Below, in pieces: positions 51,979 to 60,902 of a stretch of 64,000 nt of DNA; positions within the stretch are counted from its first letter, which is position 1; each line of letters opens with the position of its first letter. The position numbers were made by a program, and so were the translations under genes. The stretch is taken from NCBI GenBank assembly GCA_041687455.1, contig JAWLBY010000001.1:62001-126000 (forward strand). Reading direction: 5' to 3'. The notes under the pieces were generated by a model. It was not told the DNA's origin. It was given only the letters and a program-made list of their open reading frames with translations, and ran no database searches. The DNA is from JAWLBY01 sp041687455. GTDB lineage: Bacteria > Pseudomonadota > Gammaproteobacteria > Xanthomonadales > Xanthomonadaceae.

Positions 51979-53661
51979 ATGGCCGTAGTCGCCACCACCC
52001 CGTCACTCCCCGCCCCCGCCGCGCCGAAGCCGCCGTTCAATCGGCGGCTGCAGGAAATGCCGGGACTGATCCAGCTCATGCAACTGGTCGTGCTCGCCGC
52101 TGCGATCGCGGCCGGCATCTGGCTGTTCCTGCTGACCCAGAAACCGTCGATGTCGGCGCTGTACACCGGGCTGGCGGACCGCGACGCCGCCGAGGTGATC
52201 GAGGCACTGCGCAGCGCGCAGGTGCCGTACGAGCTGGATCAGGTGACCGGCGCGATCCTGGTGCCGGAGACGCACGTCCACGAGGCACGCCTGAAGCTCG
52301 CCGCGCAGGGACTGCCGAACGGCAGCCGGGCCGGTTTCGAGATGATCCAGGGCGAACAGGGCTTTGGCGTCAGCCAGTTCGTCGAGGGCGCCCGCTACCA
52401 GCTCGCGATGGAAACCGAGCTGGCGCGGACCATCGCCAACCTGCGGCCGGTCAAGGACGCGCGCGTGCATCTCGCGATCCCGAAACCGAGTGCGTTCACC
52501 CGCGGCCGCGAGCCGGCCGGCGCATCGGTGATGGTCGATCTGTACTCGGGCCGGATGCTGGACAGCAACCAGGTCGCGGCGATCGTGCATCTGGTGTCGT
52601 CGAGCGTGCCGAACCTGACACCCGAACGCGTCACCGTGGTCGACCAGGCCGGCCGCATGCTGACCCATCCGGACCCGAACTCGGAAGCCGCACTGTCGGC
52701 GCGTCAGTTCGAACAGGTCCGGCGGGTCGAACAGTCCTATGTCGAGCGCCTGACGCAGTTGCTTGTTCCGCTGACCGGCATCGGCAGGGTAAGCGCACAG
52801 GTCAATGTCGAGATGGATTTCGCCGTGACCGAGGAAGCACGTGAAACCTTCGCGCCGGATCCGAACAAGCTGCGCAGCGAGCAGACCAGCGAACAGAGCA
52901 CGGTGGCGATGCAGCCCGGCGCGGTGCCCGGCGCGACGCCGAACACGCCGCTCGGCATCGACGCCAGCGGCGCGATGAGCGGCGAGGGACCGAGCAGTGC
53001 CTCGCGCAGCGCGAACCGGAACTTCGAACTCGATCGCACGCTGACCCACACCCGCAACGCGGCCGGCCGCGTGACCCGCGTCAATGCCGCGGTGCTGGTC
53101 GACCACATTCCGGGCGTCGATGCGGACGGCAATCCGGTGCTGCGGCCGCTCAGCGCCGACGAACTGGAGCGGGTGCAGGCACTGGTCCGCGAGGCGGTCG
53201 GGTTCAACGCCGAACGCGGCGACTCGGTCAGCGTCATGAATGCGCCGTTCGCGCCGCCGGCTGCGATCGAGGAACTCGAGCCGCCGCCGCTGTGGCAGAA
53301 CCCGCAACTGCGCGATGCGCTGCGGATCGGCATCGGCGCGATCATCGTGCTGGCCCTGCTGTTCGGCGTACTGCGGCCGACCGTCAACAAGATCCTGGCC
53401 GGCCCGCCGCCGCGGGTGACGACGGTCGAGGACGAAGACAACGAGATCGTGCTCGATGAAGACGGCGAGCCGCGCCGCTTGCCGCGTCGGCGCGACGATC
53501 AACCGGCATTGCCGCCGCAATCGCCGGCCGACGAAGCGCATGGACTGCTGGCCGGGCCGGCCAACTACGAGCAGCGCCTGCAGGTCGCCCGGGCCGCGGT
53601 GACGCAGGATCCGCGGCGGGTTGCGCAGGTCGTCCGTGGATGGGTGAATTCCGATGGCTGA
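51979..53661 (+). CDS. fliF: Flagellar MS-ring protein FliF
   Basis: FliF builds the membrane ring on which the flagellum assembles. The 560-residue protein has a first membrane helix near 34-52, the ring-building motif domains (ALYTGLADRDAAEVIEAL, VHEARLKLAAQGLP, RTIANLRPVKDARVHLAIPK), a second helix near 448-468 (IGIGAIIVLALLFGVLRP) and a C-terminal cytoplasmic FliG-binding tail (AVTQDPRRVAQVVRGWV). Length is typical. It overlaps fliG by 8 bp. Confidence 0.96.
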   Translation: MAVVATTPSLPAPAAPKPPFNRRLQEMPGLIQLMQLVVLAAAIAAGIWLFLLTQKPSMSALYTGLADRDAAEVIEALRSAQVPYELDQVTGAILVPETHVHEARLKLAAQGLPNGSRAGFEMIQGEQGFGVSQFVEGARYQLAMETELARTIANLRPVKDARVHLAIPKPSAFTRGREPAGASVMVDLYSGRMLDSNQVAAIVHLVSSSVPNLTPERVTVVDQAGRMLTHPDPNSEAALSARQFEQVRRVEQSYVERLTQLLVPLTGIGRVSAQVNVEMDFAVTEEARETFAPDPNKLRSEQTSEQSTVAMQPGAVPGATPNTPLGIDASGAMSGEGPSSASRSANRNFELDRTLTHTRNAAGRVTRVNAAVLVDHIPGVDADGNPVLRPLSADELERVQALVREAVGFNAERGDSVSVMNAPFAPPAAIEELEPPPLWQNPQLRDALRIGIGAIIVLALLFGVLRPTVNKILAGPPPRVTTVEDEDNEIVLDEDGEPRRLPRRRDDQPALPPQSPADEAHGLLAGPANYEQRLQVARAAVTQDPRRVAQVVRGWVNSDG

Positions 53662-54658
53662 CCAACCTCCCCTGACCGGCGTGCAACGCGGCGCCGTGCT
53701 GCTGATGTCGCTCGGCGAGCAGGATGCGGCCGAGGTGCTCAAGCACATGAGCGCCAAGGAGGTGCAGAAACTCGGCATGGCGATGGCGACGATCAGCAAC
53801 ATCACCCGCACTTCGGTGGAGACGGTGATGGAGTCATTCGTGACCGAGCTGCAGGAGCAGACCTCGCTCGGCGTCGGCGCCGACGATTACGTCCGCAACG
53901 TGCTGGTGCAGGCACTCGGCGAAGACAAGGCCAGCGGCCTGATCGACCGCATCCTGCTCGGTCGCAACACCCGCGGCCTCGACAACCTGAAGTGGATGGA
54001 GCCACGCGCGATCAGCGAACTGGTCCGCAACGAGCATCCACAGATCATCGCGATCGTGCTCGCCCACCTGGACAGCGACCAGGCCGCCGACGTGCTGAAG
54101 CTGCTGCCCGAGCGCACCCGCGGCGACGTGCTGCTGCGGATCGCGCGGCTCGACGGCATTCCGCCGAATGCGCTGAACGAGCTGAACGACGTGATGGAGA
54201 AGCAGTTCGCCGGCGGCCAGACCTCGCGGACGTCGGCGATCGGCGGCGTCAAGTGCGCGGCCAACATCCTGAACGAGATGGACACCAACAACGAGCAGAT
54301 CGTGATGGGCGCGATCAACTCGGCCGACGCCGACCTCGGCAACCAGATCCGCGAACTGATGTTCGTGTTCGACGATCTCGGCGCGCTCGATGACCGCTCG
54401 ATCCAGTCGCTGCTGCGCGAAGTACCGAACGACAAGCTGGGCGTCGCGTTGCGTGGCGGCGACCCGAAGGTGCGCGAGAAGATCCTGAAGAACATGTCGC
54501 AGCGTGCCGCCCAGATCCTGCAGGAAGACATGGAAGCCCGCGGGCCGGTACGACTGGCCGACGTCGAGGCCGCGCAGCGCGAGATCCTCGGGATCGCCCG
54601 CCGGCTGGCCGACGAAGGCTCGCTGCAGCTCGGCGGTGGCGGGGAGTCCTACCTGTGA
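53654..54658 (+). CDS. fliG: Flagellar motor switch protein FliG
   Basis: FliG is the C-ring subunit that contacts the stator. The 334-residue product has GVQRGAVLLMSLGEQDAAEVLKHM (FliF-binding end), EHPQIIAIVLAHLDSDQAADVL (middle domain, EHPQ motif) and a C-terminal charged helix with DDRSIQSLLREVPNDKLGVALRG. All three ARM-like domains are intact. Translation is coupled to fliF. Confidence 0.97.
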   Translation: MADQPPLTGVQRGAVLLMSLGEQDAAEVLKHMSAKEVQKLGMAMATISNITRTSVETVMESFVTELQEQTSLGVGADDYVRNVLVQALGEDKASGLIDRILLGRNTRGLDNLKWMEPRAISELVRNEHPQIIAIVLAHLDSDQAADVLKLLPERTRGDVLLRIARLDGIPPNALNELNDVMEKQFAGGQTSRTSAIGGVKCAANILNEMDTNNEQIVMGAINSADADLGNQIRELMFVFDDLGALDDRSIQSLLREVPNDKLGVALRGGDPKVREKILKNMSQRAAQILQEDMEARGPVRLADVEAAQREILGIARRLADEGSLQLGGGGESYL

Positions 54659-54685
54659 TCCATCCAGACACCCGCGGGGGCCACC

Positions 54686-55294
54686 ATGTCGGCTGAGGCG
54701 ATCCGCTGGCAGGCGCCGAATCTCGGTGGCGCGGCGGCGGCAGCGGCCGCGCCGGCCAGGGCGCCAGGACCGAGCGTCGAGGAACTGGCGGCGATCGAAA
54801 AGGCGGCCCGGGAAGAGGGCCTTGCAGCCGGCCGCGCCGAGGGACTGGCGCAGGGCCAGGCCGAAGTCCGGCGACTGACCCTGCAGTTGCAGGCAGTACT
54901 GAACGCCTTCAGCCGACCGCTCGAACAGCTCGACGACGAAATCGAATCGGTGCTCGGCGAACTCGCGGTGCGGATCGCCGGCGAGCTGCTCGGCCGCGCC
55001 TACTGCGCCGAGCCCGAATTGCTGGCCGAACTGGTCCGGACCGCGCTCGCCCAGGTCGGCAGCACCGCGCGCGATGCCGAAGTGCATCTGAATCCGGCCG
55101 ACCTGAACCTGCTCAGGCAGCAGCTCGAAGCAATCGAACCGGCGCGGCTGGTGGCCGATCCGACGCTCAAGCGCGGCGAACTGCGCGTGCACAGCGACCT
55201 GCTGCGGCTCGACGGCACGTTGGCAGCGCGTCTCGACAGCGCGCTGGCGGCCCTGCAGCGCGAGCCGGACATCGCGGAGGGTGATGCCGCGTGA
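54686..55294 (+). CDS. fliH: Flagellar export ATPase regulator FliH
   Basis: FliH holds the FliI ATPase and the C ring together. The 202-residue product has an Ala-rich N-terminus, the GxxxG-like helix (EEGLAAGRAEGLAQGQAEV) typical of FliH, and a C-terminal domain with VRIAGELLGRAYCAEPELLAELV and LNPADLNLLRQQL. It overlaps fliI by 4 bp (GTGA). Confidence 0.92.
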   Translation: MSAEAIRWQAPNLGGAAAAAAAPARAPGPSVEELAAIEKAAREEGLAAGRAEGLAQGQAEVRRLTLQLQAVLNAFSRPLEQLDDEIESVLGELAVRIAGELLGRAYCAEPELLAELVRTALAQVGSTARDAEVHLNPADLNLLRQQLEAIEPARLVADPTLKRGELRVHSDLLRLDGTLAARLDSALAALQREPDIAEGDAA

Positions 55295-56667
55295 ACGATA
55301 CCTCCGCCTGGACCCGGCAACGCAACCATCGGCTGGCCGCCCGGCTGCGCCGCTACCGCAGCGAGCCGGCGCAGGGCGGCATCGTCCGCGAAGGCGTGCT
55401 CAAGCGGGTGATCGGGCTGACGCTGGAAGCGACCGGCTGCCAGATGCCGCTCGGCGCACCGGCCCGGATGCAGACTGCCGAAGGCAGTTGGGTCGACGCC
55501 GAAGTGGTCGGCTTTTCCGGTGACCGCACGTTCCTGATGCCGAGCAGCGCGCTGCACGGCCTGCTGCCGAACGCGCGGGTGGTGCCGAGCCACGGCCGTG
55601 GCCAGGTCGAGGTCGGCGAGCACATGCTCGGCCGGGTCGTCGATGCCAACGGCGAGCCACTCGACGGCCGCGGGCCGCTGCGCTCGGAAGCGCGGGTCCG
55701 ACTGACCGGCGAGGTGATCAATCCGCTGCTGCGTGAGCCGATCACGACGCCGCTCGACGTCGGCGTCCGCGCGATCAATGCGCTGTTTCCGATCGGCCGC
55801 GGCCAGCGTGTCGGCCTGATGGCCGGTTCCGGCGTCGGCAAGTCGACGCTGCTCGGCATGATGACCCGCTACACCGCCGCCGATGTCGTCGTGGTCGGCC
55901 TGATCGGCGAGCGCGGCCGCGAAGTGCGCGATTTCATCGAGTCCACGCTCGGCAAGCAGGGCCTGCGCCGCGCGGTGGTGGTCGCCTGCCCTGCCGACCG
56001 GCCGCCGCTGGCGCGCGTGCATGCCGCGCAGCGTGCGACCGCCATCGCCGAGTGGTTCCGCGATCAGGGCAAGAACGTGTTGCTGCTGATGGACTCGCTG
56101 ACCCGCTACGCGCAGGCGCTGCGCGAAATCGGCCTGTCGATCGGCGAACCGCCGACCACCCGCGGCTACCCGCCGTCGGTGTTCGCGAAGCTGCCGGCGC
56201 TGGTCGAGCGGGCCGGCAATGGCGCCGCCGGCAGCGGCTCGATCACCGCGTTCTACACCGTGCTGACCGAAGGCGACGACCAGCAGGAGCCGATTGCCGA
56301 CGCCGCCCGGGCAATTCTCGACGGCCACATCGTGCTGTCGCGCGCGGTCGCCGACAGCGGCATCTACCCGGCGATCGACATCGAGGCATCGGTCAGCCGC
56401 GTCGTGACCGAAATCAGCGACCTGCCGTGGCGCGAGCAGATGCGCCGGGTCAAGCAGCTCGTGTCGGCCTACACCAGCCATCGCGACCTGATCGCGATCG
56501 GCGCCTACCAGCGCGGCAGCAATCCGGCCGTCGACGAGGCGATCGAGCGCTGGCCGCGGATCACCGCGCTGCTGACCCAGGACGTGTCAGTCGCCTCGCC
56601 GCTGAAGGACAGTCGTGCCGCGCTGGCCGAGCTGCTCGAGCCGCGCAAGGAAGGGACCAGGCCATGA
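55291..56667 (+). CDS. fliI: Flagellum-specific export ATPase FliI
   Basis: FliI is the F1-like ATPase of the flagellar type III exporter. The 458-residue product has FPIGRGQRVGLMAGSGVGKST (Walker A 178-186), the catalytic Glu region (VVGLIGERGREVRDFIE), Walker B (NVLLLMDSLTRYAQAL) and the C-terminal helices (KQLVSAYTSHRDLIAIGAYQ). The start is GTG 55291. It overlaps fliJ by 4 bp. Confidence 0.97.
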   Translation: MNDTSAWTRQRNHRLAARLRRYRSEPAQGGIVREGVLKRVIGLTLEATGCQMPLGAPARMQTAEGSWVDAEVVGFSGDRTFLMPSSALHGLLPNARVVPSHGRGQVEVGEHMLGRVVDANGEPLDGRGPLRSEARVRLTGEVINPLLREPITTPLDVGVRAINALFPIGRGQRVGLMAGSGVGKSTLLGMMTRYTAADVVVVGLIGERGREVRDFIESTLGKQGLRRAVVVACPADRPPLARVHAAQRATAIAEWFRDQGKNVLLLMDSLTRYAQALREIGLSIGEPPTTRGYPPSVFAKLPALVERAGNGAAGSGSITAFYTVLTEGDDQQEPIADAARAILDGHIVLSRAVADSGIYPAIDIEASVSRVVTEISDLPWREQMRRVKQLVSAYTSHRDLIAIGAYQRGSNPAVDEAIERWPRITALLTQDVSVASPLKDSRAALAELLEPRKEGTRP

Positions 56668-57113
56668 GCAAGTCGCGTCGTCTCGATCCGCTGATCCTGC
56701 GCGCCGAGGAGCGCAAGTCGGCGGTGGCGAAGGAGTTTGCAGCCAAGACCCGGGCGCTGGCGCAGAGCGAGCAGCGGCTCGCGGACCTGCTGCGCTACTC
56801 GGACGAGTACGCGGCCGTCACCGGTAACGGTACGACCAGCCCTGCCCTGCTGGCGAACCGCGAGGCATTTCGCGGCACGCTGAAACAGGCCGTCGTGGTG
56901 CAGCAGCGCGCGGTCGAACAGAGCCGGCAGAGCGCCGAGTTCGAACGCAGCCGGCTGGTGCTCGCCGCCCGCGACGTCAAGGTGCTGGACAAGCTCGCCG
57001 CGACCTATCGGGCAGAAGAGCGCCGGGTCGCCGAACGGATCGAACAGCGGGCGATGGACGAATGCGCGGCACGCAGCTTCGGCCGTCGCGAGGAAGGAGA
57101 ACCCTGCGCATGA
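56664..57113 (+). CDS. fliJ: Flagellar export chaperone FliJ
   Basis: A 149-residue, almost wholly helical protein, basic and coiled-coil prone (SKSRRLDPLILRAEERKSA..., EQSRQSAEFERSRLVLAARDVKVL). FliJ links the ATPase to FlhA and escorts substrates. Sequence conservation in the family is low, but its size, coiled coil and place between fliI and fliK make the call safe. It overlaps both neighbours by 4 bp. Confidence 0.88.
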   Translation: MSKSRRLDPLILRAEERKSAVAKEFAAKTRALAQSEQRLADLLRYSDEYAAVTGNGTTSPALLANREAFRGTLKQAVVVQQRAVEQSRQSAEFERSRLVLAARDVKVLDKLAATYRAEERRVAERIEQRAMDECAARSFGRREEGEPCA

Positions 57114-58189
57114 ACGCATCGAGCGCATTGTCGCCACTGTTGCCGGCCGGCGGCGCCGGCCCTGCCAACGGCAGCGATGCCGGTGCCGACACTGGCGCCA
57201 GCTCGGCATTCGCCGGCCTGCTCGGCGGCGGCGCCGGCACGCCGACACCGGCCGCGTCCGCCGCCGACATCGATCCGGATGCGCTCGAGCCGGAGGCCGA
57301 AGACAGCGACGATGCCGGCGCACTGGCGCTGCTCGCCTGGCTGCCGTGGATGCCGCCGCTCGGCGGCACCGGCCCGGACGCGCCGCAAGCGTCAGGCGCC
57401 GCGACCGACCTGCCGCCCGGGATCGGTGCAGGATTGTCCGGCGTGCTGCGGATCGGCATTCCGACCGCCGCCGGCACGGCCGTCGACCCGACGCTGGAAC
57501 CGCCCCTGTTCGCATCGGCGGACACCGCACTGGCCACCGGAATGGCGGCGACCACCACGGCGTCGGTGCTGGCCGGTGCCGCCGCTGGCGTCCAGACCGT
57601 CGCCGCGGCGCAGGGGCTGACAGCGACCGAGCTGGCCGGCGTCGAAACGCTGCTGAATGCGACCGGCGAGCCAACCGCCGATGGTGGAGCCGAGCCACTG
57701 CCGACCGAACTGGCACCGTCGCGCGCAACGAGCGCCCGGCACGGCTTCGAACTGTCGCTGCCGACCCGCCCGGCGCAACGCTTCTCGGAGGCGCTGGCCG
57801 ACGGCGTCGAGAGCCGTCTGCACTGGATGGCCGAACAGGGCGTCGGCCGCGCCCGGATCCGGCTGTCGCCGGCCGAACTCGGAACGATCGACATCCAGTT
57901 GCACCTGGACGGCAAGCAGGTGCGGGCCGAATTCAGCAGCGCGAACGCCGAAGTGAGGCAGGCGCTCGAATCGCACCTGCCGCGCTTGCGGGAGATGTTC
58001 CAGAGCCAGGGCATGACGCTGACCCAGGCCGACGTCGGCCATCGGCAGGACACCCGGGACGGTCCGGCGGGCAGCCGCGGCGACGGCATCGCCAGTGACG
58101 GCGAGGTCGCGATCGGCGACAGCGATACCGGCATGCTGGCCGCCCGCGCGCTGCGCCCGCATTCCGGCCTGCTCGACGAGTACGCCTGA
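57110..58189 (+). CDS. fliK: Flagellar hook-length control protein FliK
   Basis: FliK measures hook length and flips export specificity. The 359-residue product has a long Ala/Gly/Pro-rich N-terminal ruler part and the conserved C-terminal domain with GRARIRLSPAELGTIDIQLHLDGKQVRAEFSSANAEVR, here quoted only by its core LSPAELGTIDIQLHL, followed by RQALESHLPRLREMF. ATG 57110 overlaps the fliJ stop. It ends this operon; 361 bp then separate it from fliL. Confidence 0.92.
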   Translation: MNASSALSPLLPAGGAGPANGSDAGADTGASSAFAGLLGGGAGTPTPAASAADIDPDALEPEAEDSDDAGALALLAWLPWMPPLGGTGPDAPQASGAATDLPPGIGAGLSGVLRIGIPTAAGTAVDPTLEPPLFASADTALATGMAATTTASVLAGAAAGVQTVAAAQGLTATELAGVETLLNATGEPTADGGAEPLPTELAPSRATSARHGFELSLPTRPAQRFSEALADGVESRLHWMAEQGVGRARIRLSPAELGTIDIQLHLDGKQVRAEFSSANAEVRQALESHLPRLREMFQSQGMTLTQADVGHRQDTRDGPAGSRGDGIASDGEVAIGDSDTGMLAARALRPHSGLLDEYA

Positions 58190-58550
58190 GGCGCGCCGAC
58201 GCCGTCCGGCAGGTCGCGACTCGCGGCGCCGGCGGCGCCGAGTCGCCAACAATTCGACCAGGCGACGGATTGTCGTCACCGCCTCCGCCTGCGGCCAGCG
58301 CCTGCCTTGCGATCCGTTCGCGCGTACCGCGTTCGATGGTGGCCGCCGCAGTCCGCCCGTCGGGAAAATTCGTCAGCATCACAGCCGCTGCGACGCAGTC
58401 CGGATCACGGGCCGCGGCACGCAGTACCAGCAGCGGCGACGAACGCCGGTCGCAGGCGATCCGCCGACCGCTTGCAGCGACGGCGTCCATGCGCGATTGT
58501 CGGCATGAAGCTTGCACAATCGTTCCGGAACGTTTCAGGGGGAGATCCGC
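58190..58550. other. 361-bp gap between fliK and fliL
   Basis: No gene is seen. The only clear signal is the sigma-54 type promoter at 58501-58516 near the right end. Open frames that cross it are out of phase with any recognisable protein. Confidence 0.55.
58501..58516 (+). promoter_or_regulatory. Sigma-54 promoter of the fliL operon
   Basis: CGGCATGAAGCTTGCA has GG at 58502-58503 and GC at 58514-58515, ten bases apart, with a perfect TTGCA -12 block. The -24 block is weaker (GGCAT instead of GGCAC). It lies 35 bp before the fliL GTG. Confidence 0.75.
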
Positions 58551-59054
58551 GTGGCGGCAAAGAAGGAAGGGGCTCCGAAAGTGGCCCATGGCAAGAGTTG
58601 GCTGATTCCGCTGCTGGTTTCGGTGGTTGGCGCGACATTGGCCGGCGGCGGCGCGGCCTGGTTCCTGGTCAGCCGCGCTGCGCCGCCTGCGGCTGCCACC
58701 ACCGAGGCCGAAGCTGGGGAGCAGAAGCCGAAAGCACCGGCGCAGTACGTGTCGATAACGCCGGCATTCGTGGTCAACCTGGCCGACGAAAACGAAACCC
58801 GCTATCTGCAGGTCGAGATCGAGGTCATGACCCGCGACGAGAAGGTCGTGAAGGAAGTCGCGACGCACCTGCCGATGATCCGCAACCGCCTGCTGCTGCT
58901 GTTCTCGCAGCAGCGCGCGAGCGAGCTGCGCACGCGCGAGGACAAGGAGCGCCTGCAGGAGCTGGCACTGCAGGAAGTGCAGAACGTGCTGCAGGAGCAG
59001 AGCGGCGGCCCGGGCATCGACGCGTTGCTGTTCACCAGCTTCGTGACCCAGTAA
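58551..59054 (+). CDS. fliL: Flagellar basal body protein FliL
   Basis: FliL supports stator function. The 167-residue product has a short cytoplasmic start, one membrane helix (about 17-39, LIPLLVSVVGATLAGGGAAWFLV in part), a Pro/Ala linker and a periplasmic domain with YVSITPAFVVNLADENETRYLQVEIEV and GGPGIDALLFTSFVTQ, quoted by the cores VSITPAFVVNL and DALLFTSFVTQ. GTG 58551 follows a GGGGGAG box; a TTG at 58512 overlaps the promoter and is unlikely. Confidence 0.94.
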   Translation: MAAKKEGAPKVAHGKSWLIPLLVSVVGATLAGGGAAWFLVSRAAPPAAATTEAEAGEQKPKAPAQYVSITPAFVVNLADENETRYLQVEIEVMTRDEKVVKEVATHLPMIRNRLLLLFSQQRASELRTREDKERLQELALQEVQNVLQEQSGGPGIDALLFTSFVTQ

Positions 59055-59078
59055 CCGGCGACCCGAGGAAAACAGCCC

Positions 59079-60095
59079 ATGGGCGGCAACGACCTTCTTT
59101 CCCAGGACGAAATCGACGCCCTGCTGCACGGCGTCGATTCCGGCGCGGTGGACACCGCGCCGACCGGACCGGCGCCGGGCGAGATCGTCGCCTATGACCT
59201 CGCCAGCCAGGACCGGATCGTCCGCGGCCGACTGCCGACGCTCGAAATGATCAACGAGCGCTTCGTGCGGCTGTGGCGGGTCGGCCTGTTCAACCTGTTG
59301 CGGCGCTCGGCCGAGCTGTCGGTGCGCGGCATCGAACTGCACAAGTTCACCGACTACGTGCACACGCTGTTCGTGCCGACCAATCTGAACCTGATCAGGA
59401 TCAAGCCGCTGCGCGGCACCGCGCTGGTGCTGTTCGAACCCAAGCTCGTGTTCACCGTGGTCGACAACTTCTTCGGTGGCGACGGCCGCTATCCGACCAA
59501 GATCGAGGGCCGCGAGTTCACGCCGACCGAGATGCGCGTGATCCAGTTGCTGCTGAAGCAGACCTTCGAGGATCTGCAGGAAGCCTGGGCACCGGCGCTG
59601 AAGGTCGAGTTCGAGTACGTGAATTCGGAGGTCAATCCGCACTTCGCGACGATCGTGTCGCCGCGCGAGTACATCGTCGTCAGCCGCTTCCACGTCGAGC
59701 TCGAAGGCGGCGGCGGCGAACTGCATGTGACGATGCCGTACTCGATGATCGAGCCGATCCGCGACCTGCTCGAAGCCGGCGTGCAGAGTGACCGCGTCGA
59801 CCGCGACGAGGGCTGGGTCATCGCGCTGCACGAGCAGTTGCGCGAAGCGGAGATCGAGTTCGCCTCGCAGTTGACCCAGTTCCGCACCAGCCTGCGCGAC
59901 GTCATCCACTGGAAACCGGGCGACATCCTGCCGATCGACATGCCGAAGAAGGTGCCGCTGATGATCGAGCGACAGCCGGTGTTCTACGGCGAACTCGGCG
60001 TCTCGCACGGCAAGTCGGCGGTCAAGATCAACGAGATCGTGCCGCCGGTTCGCACCATGACCCAGCTCGAACTGACCAAGGCCAAAGCGATATGA
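59079..60095 (+). CDS. fliM: Flagellar motor switch protein FliM
   Basis: FliM binds CheY-P and sets rotation direction. The 338-residue product begins with the CheY-binding segment LSQDEIDALLHG, has the middle domain with LPTLEMINERFVRLWRVGLFNLLRRSAEL, quoted here by ERFVRLWRVGLF, and a C-terminal SPOA domain (DILPIDMPKKVPLMIERQPV). Length is typical. It overlaps fliN by 4 bp. Confidence 0.96.
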   Translation: MGGNDLLSQDEIDALLHGVDSGAVDTAPTGPAPGEIVAYDLASQDRIVRGRLPTLEMINERFVRLWRVGLFNLLRRSAELSVRGIELHKFTDYVHTLFVPTNLNLIRIKPLRGTALVLFEPKLVFTVVDNFFGGDGRYPTKIEGREFTPTEMRVIQLLLKQTFEDLQEAWAPALKVEFEYVNSEVNPHFATIVSPREYIVVSRFHVELEGGGGELHVTMPYSMIEPIRDLLEAGVQSDRVDRDEGWVIALHEQLREAEIEFASQLTQFRTSLRDVIHWKPGDILPIDMPKKVPLMIERQPVFYGELGVSHGKSAVKINEIVPPVRTMTQLELTKAKAI

Positions 60096-60421
60096 GCACC
60101 AGGGATACCCAGACCGCCACCTTCGGCGACCTGACCGACGAAGGCGACGGCAGCGGCGCCGAACTGAACCTCGATGTCATTCTCGACGTCCCGGTCACGG
60201 TCTCGCTGGAAGTCGGCCGCACGCGGATGCCGATCCGCAACCTGCTGCAATTGAACCAGGGCTCGGTGGTCGAACTCGAGCGCGATGCCGGTGATCCGTT
60301 CGACGTCTACGTCAATGGCACGCTGATCGCGCACGGCGAAGTGGTCGTCGTCAACGAGCGCTTCGGCATCCGCCTGACCGACGTGATCAGCCCGTCCGAG
60401 CGGGTAAAGCGACTGAAATGA
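60092..60421 (+). CDS. fliN: Flagellar motor switch protein FliN
   Basis: The 109-residue product has the SPOA fold: LDVILDVPVTVSLEVGRTRM, then IRNLLQLNQGSVVELERDAGDP and VYVNGTLIAHGEVVVVNERFGIRLTDV, the universal FliN core, here partly quoted. FliN forms the base of the C ring and docks FliH. It overlaps fliM and fliO by 4 bp each. Confidence 0.96.
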   Translation: MSTRDTQTATFGDLTDEGDGSGAELNLDVILDVPVTVSLEVGRTRMPIRNLLQLNQGSVVELERDAGDPFDVYVNGTLIAHGEVVVVNERFGIRLTDVISPSERVKRLK

Positions 60422-60771
60422 GTCCGGCGCTCGCCAGCTCGGCACCGGCCGGCTCCACCGCTGGCGCGCTCGGCAGCTCGCTGCTCGCGCTGCTCATCGT
60501 CATCGGACTGATCCTCGCGCTGGCCTGGATCGTGCGCCGCATGCCGGGCCTCGGTCCGCGCGGCCACAGCGCGCTGAAGATCGTGGCGACGCTGCCGGTC
60601 GGCATGAAGGAGCGGGTGATGGTGATCGAGGTCGGCGACCGGCAACTGCTGATCGGCGTGACCGGCGAACAGATCACGTTGCTCGAGCGGCTCGAGCAAC
60701 CGCTGCCGGAGGGGCCGATGCAGAAGCCGGATTTCGCCGGCGTGCTGGAACGGATCAAGGCGAAGAAGTGA
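60418..60771 (+). CDS. fliO: Flagellar export assembly protein FliO
   Basis: A 117-residue protein with one membrane helix (LGSSLLALLIVIGLILALAWIV, about 18-40) and a cytoplasmic domain with ALKIVATLPVGMKERVMVIEVGDRQLLIGVT, the FliO core quoted by VGDRQLLIGV. FliO helps FliP fold in the export gate. It is coupled to fliN; the stop lies 132 bp before the likely fliP start, with a repeat in between. Confidence 0.92.
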   Translation: MSPALASSAPAGSTAGALGSSLLALLIVIGLILALAWIVRRMPGLGPRGHSALKIVATLPVGMKERVMVIEVGDRQLLIGVTGEQITLLERLEQPLPEGPMQKPDFAGVLERIKAKK

Positions 60772-60823
60772 TGCGTGCTCACGTCGCCAGCGATGAGCAG
60801 CCCGGGGCCGCAGCTTGTCTGCT

Positions 60824-60865
60824 CCCCTCTCCCCCCGGGAGAGGGGCCGGGGGTGAGGGTCCGGT
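60824..60865. repeat. GC-rich hairpin element before fliP
   Basis: CCCCTCTCCC (60824-60833) pairs perfectly with GGGAGAGGGG (60837-60846), followed by CCGGGGGTGAGGG. This is an extragenic hairpin inserted between fliO and the conserved part of fliP. It stays in frame with fliP, so the open frame runs through it. Confidence 0.8.
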
Positions 60866-60902
60866 CTTGCCTTGCAGCCTGTTGCCTTCGGCAGATGAAG
60901 GC

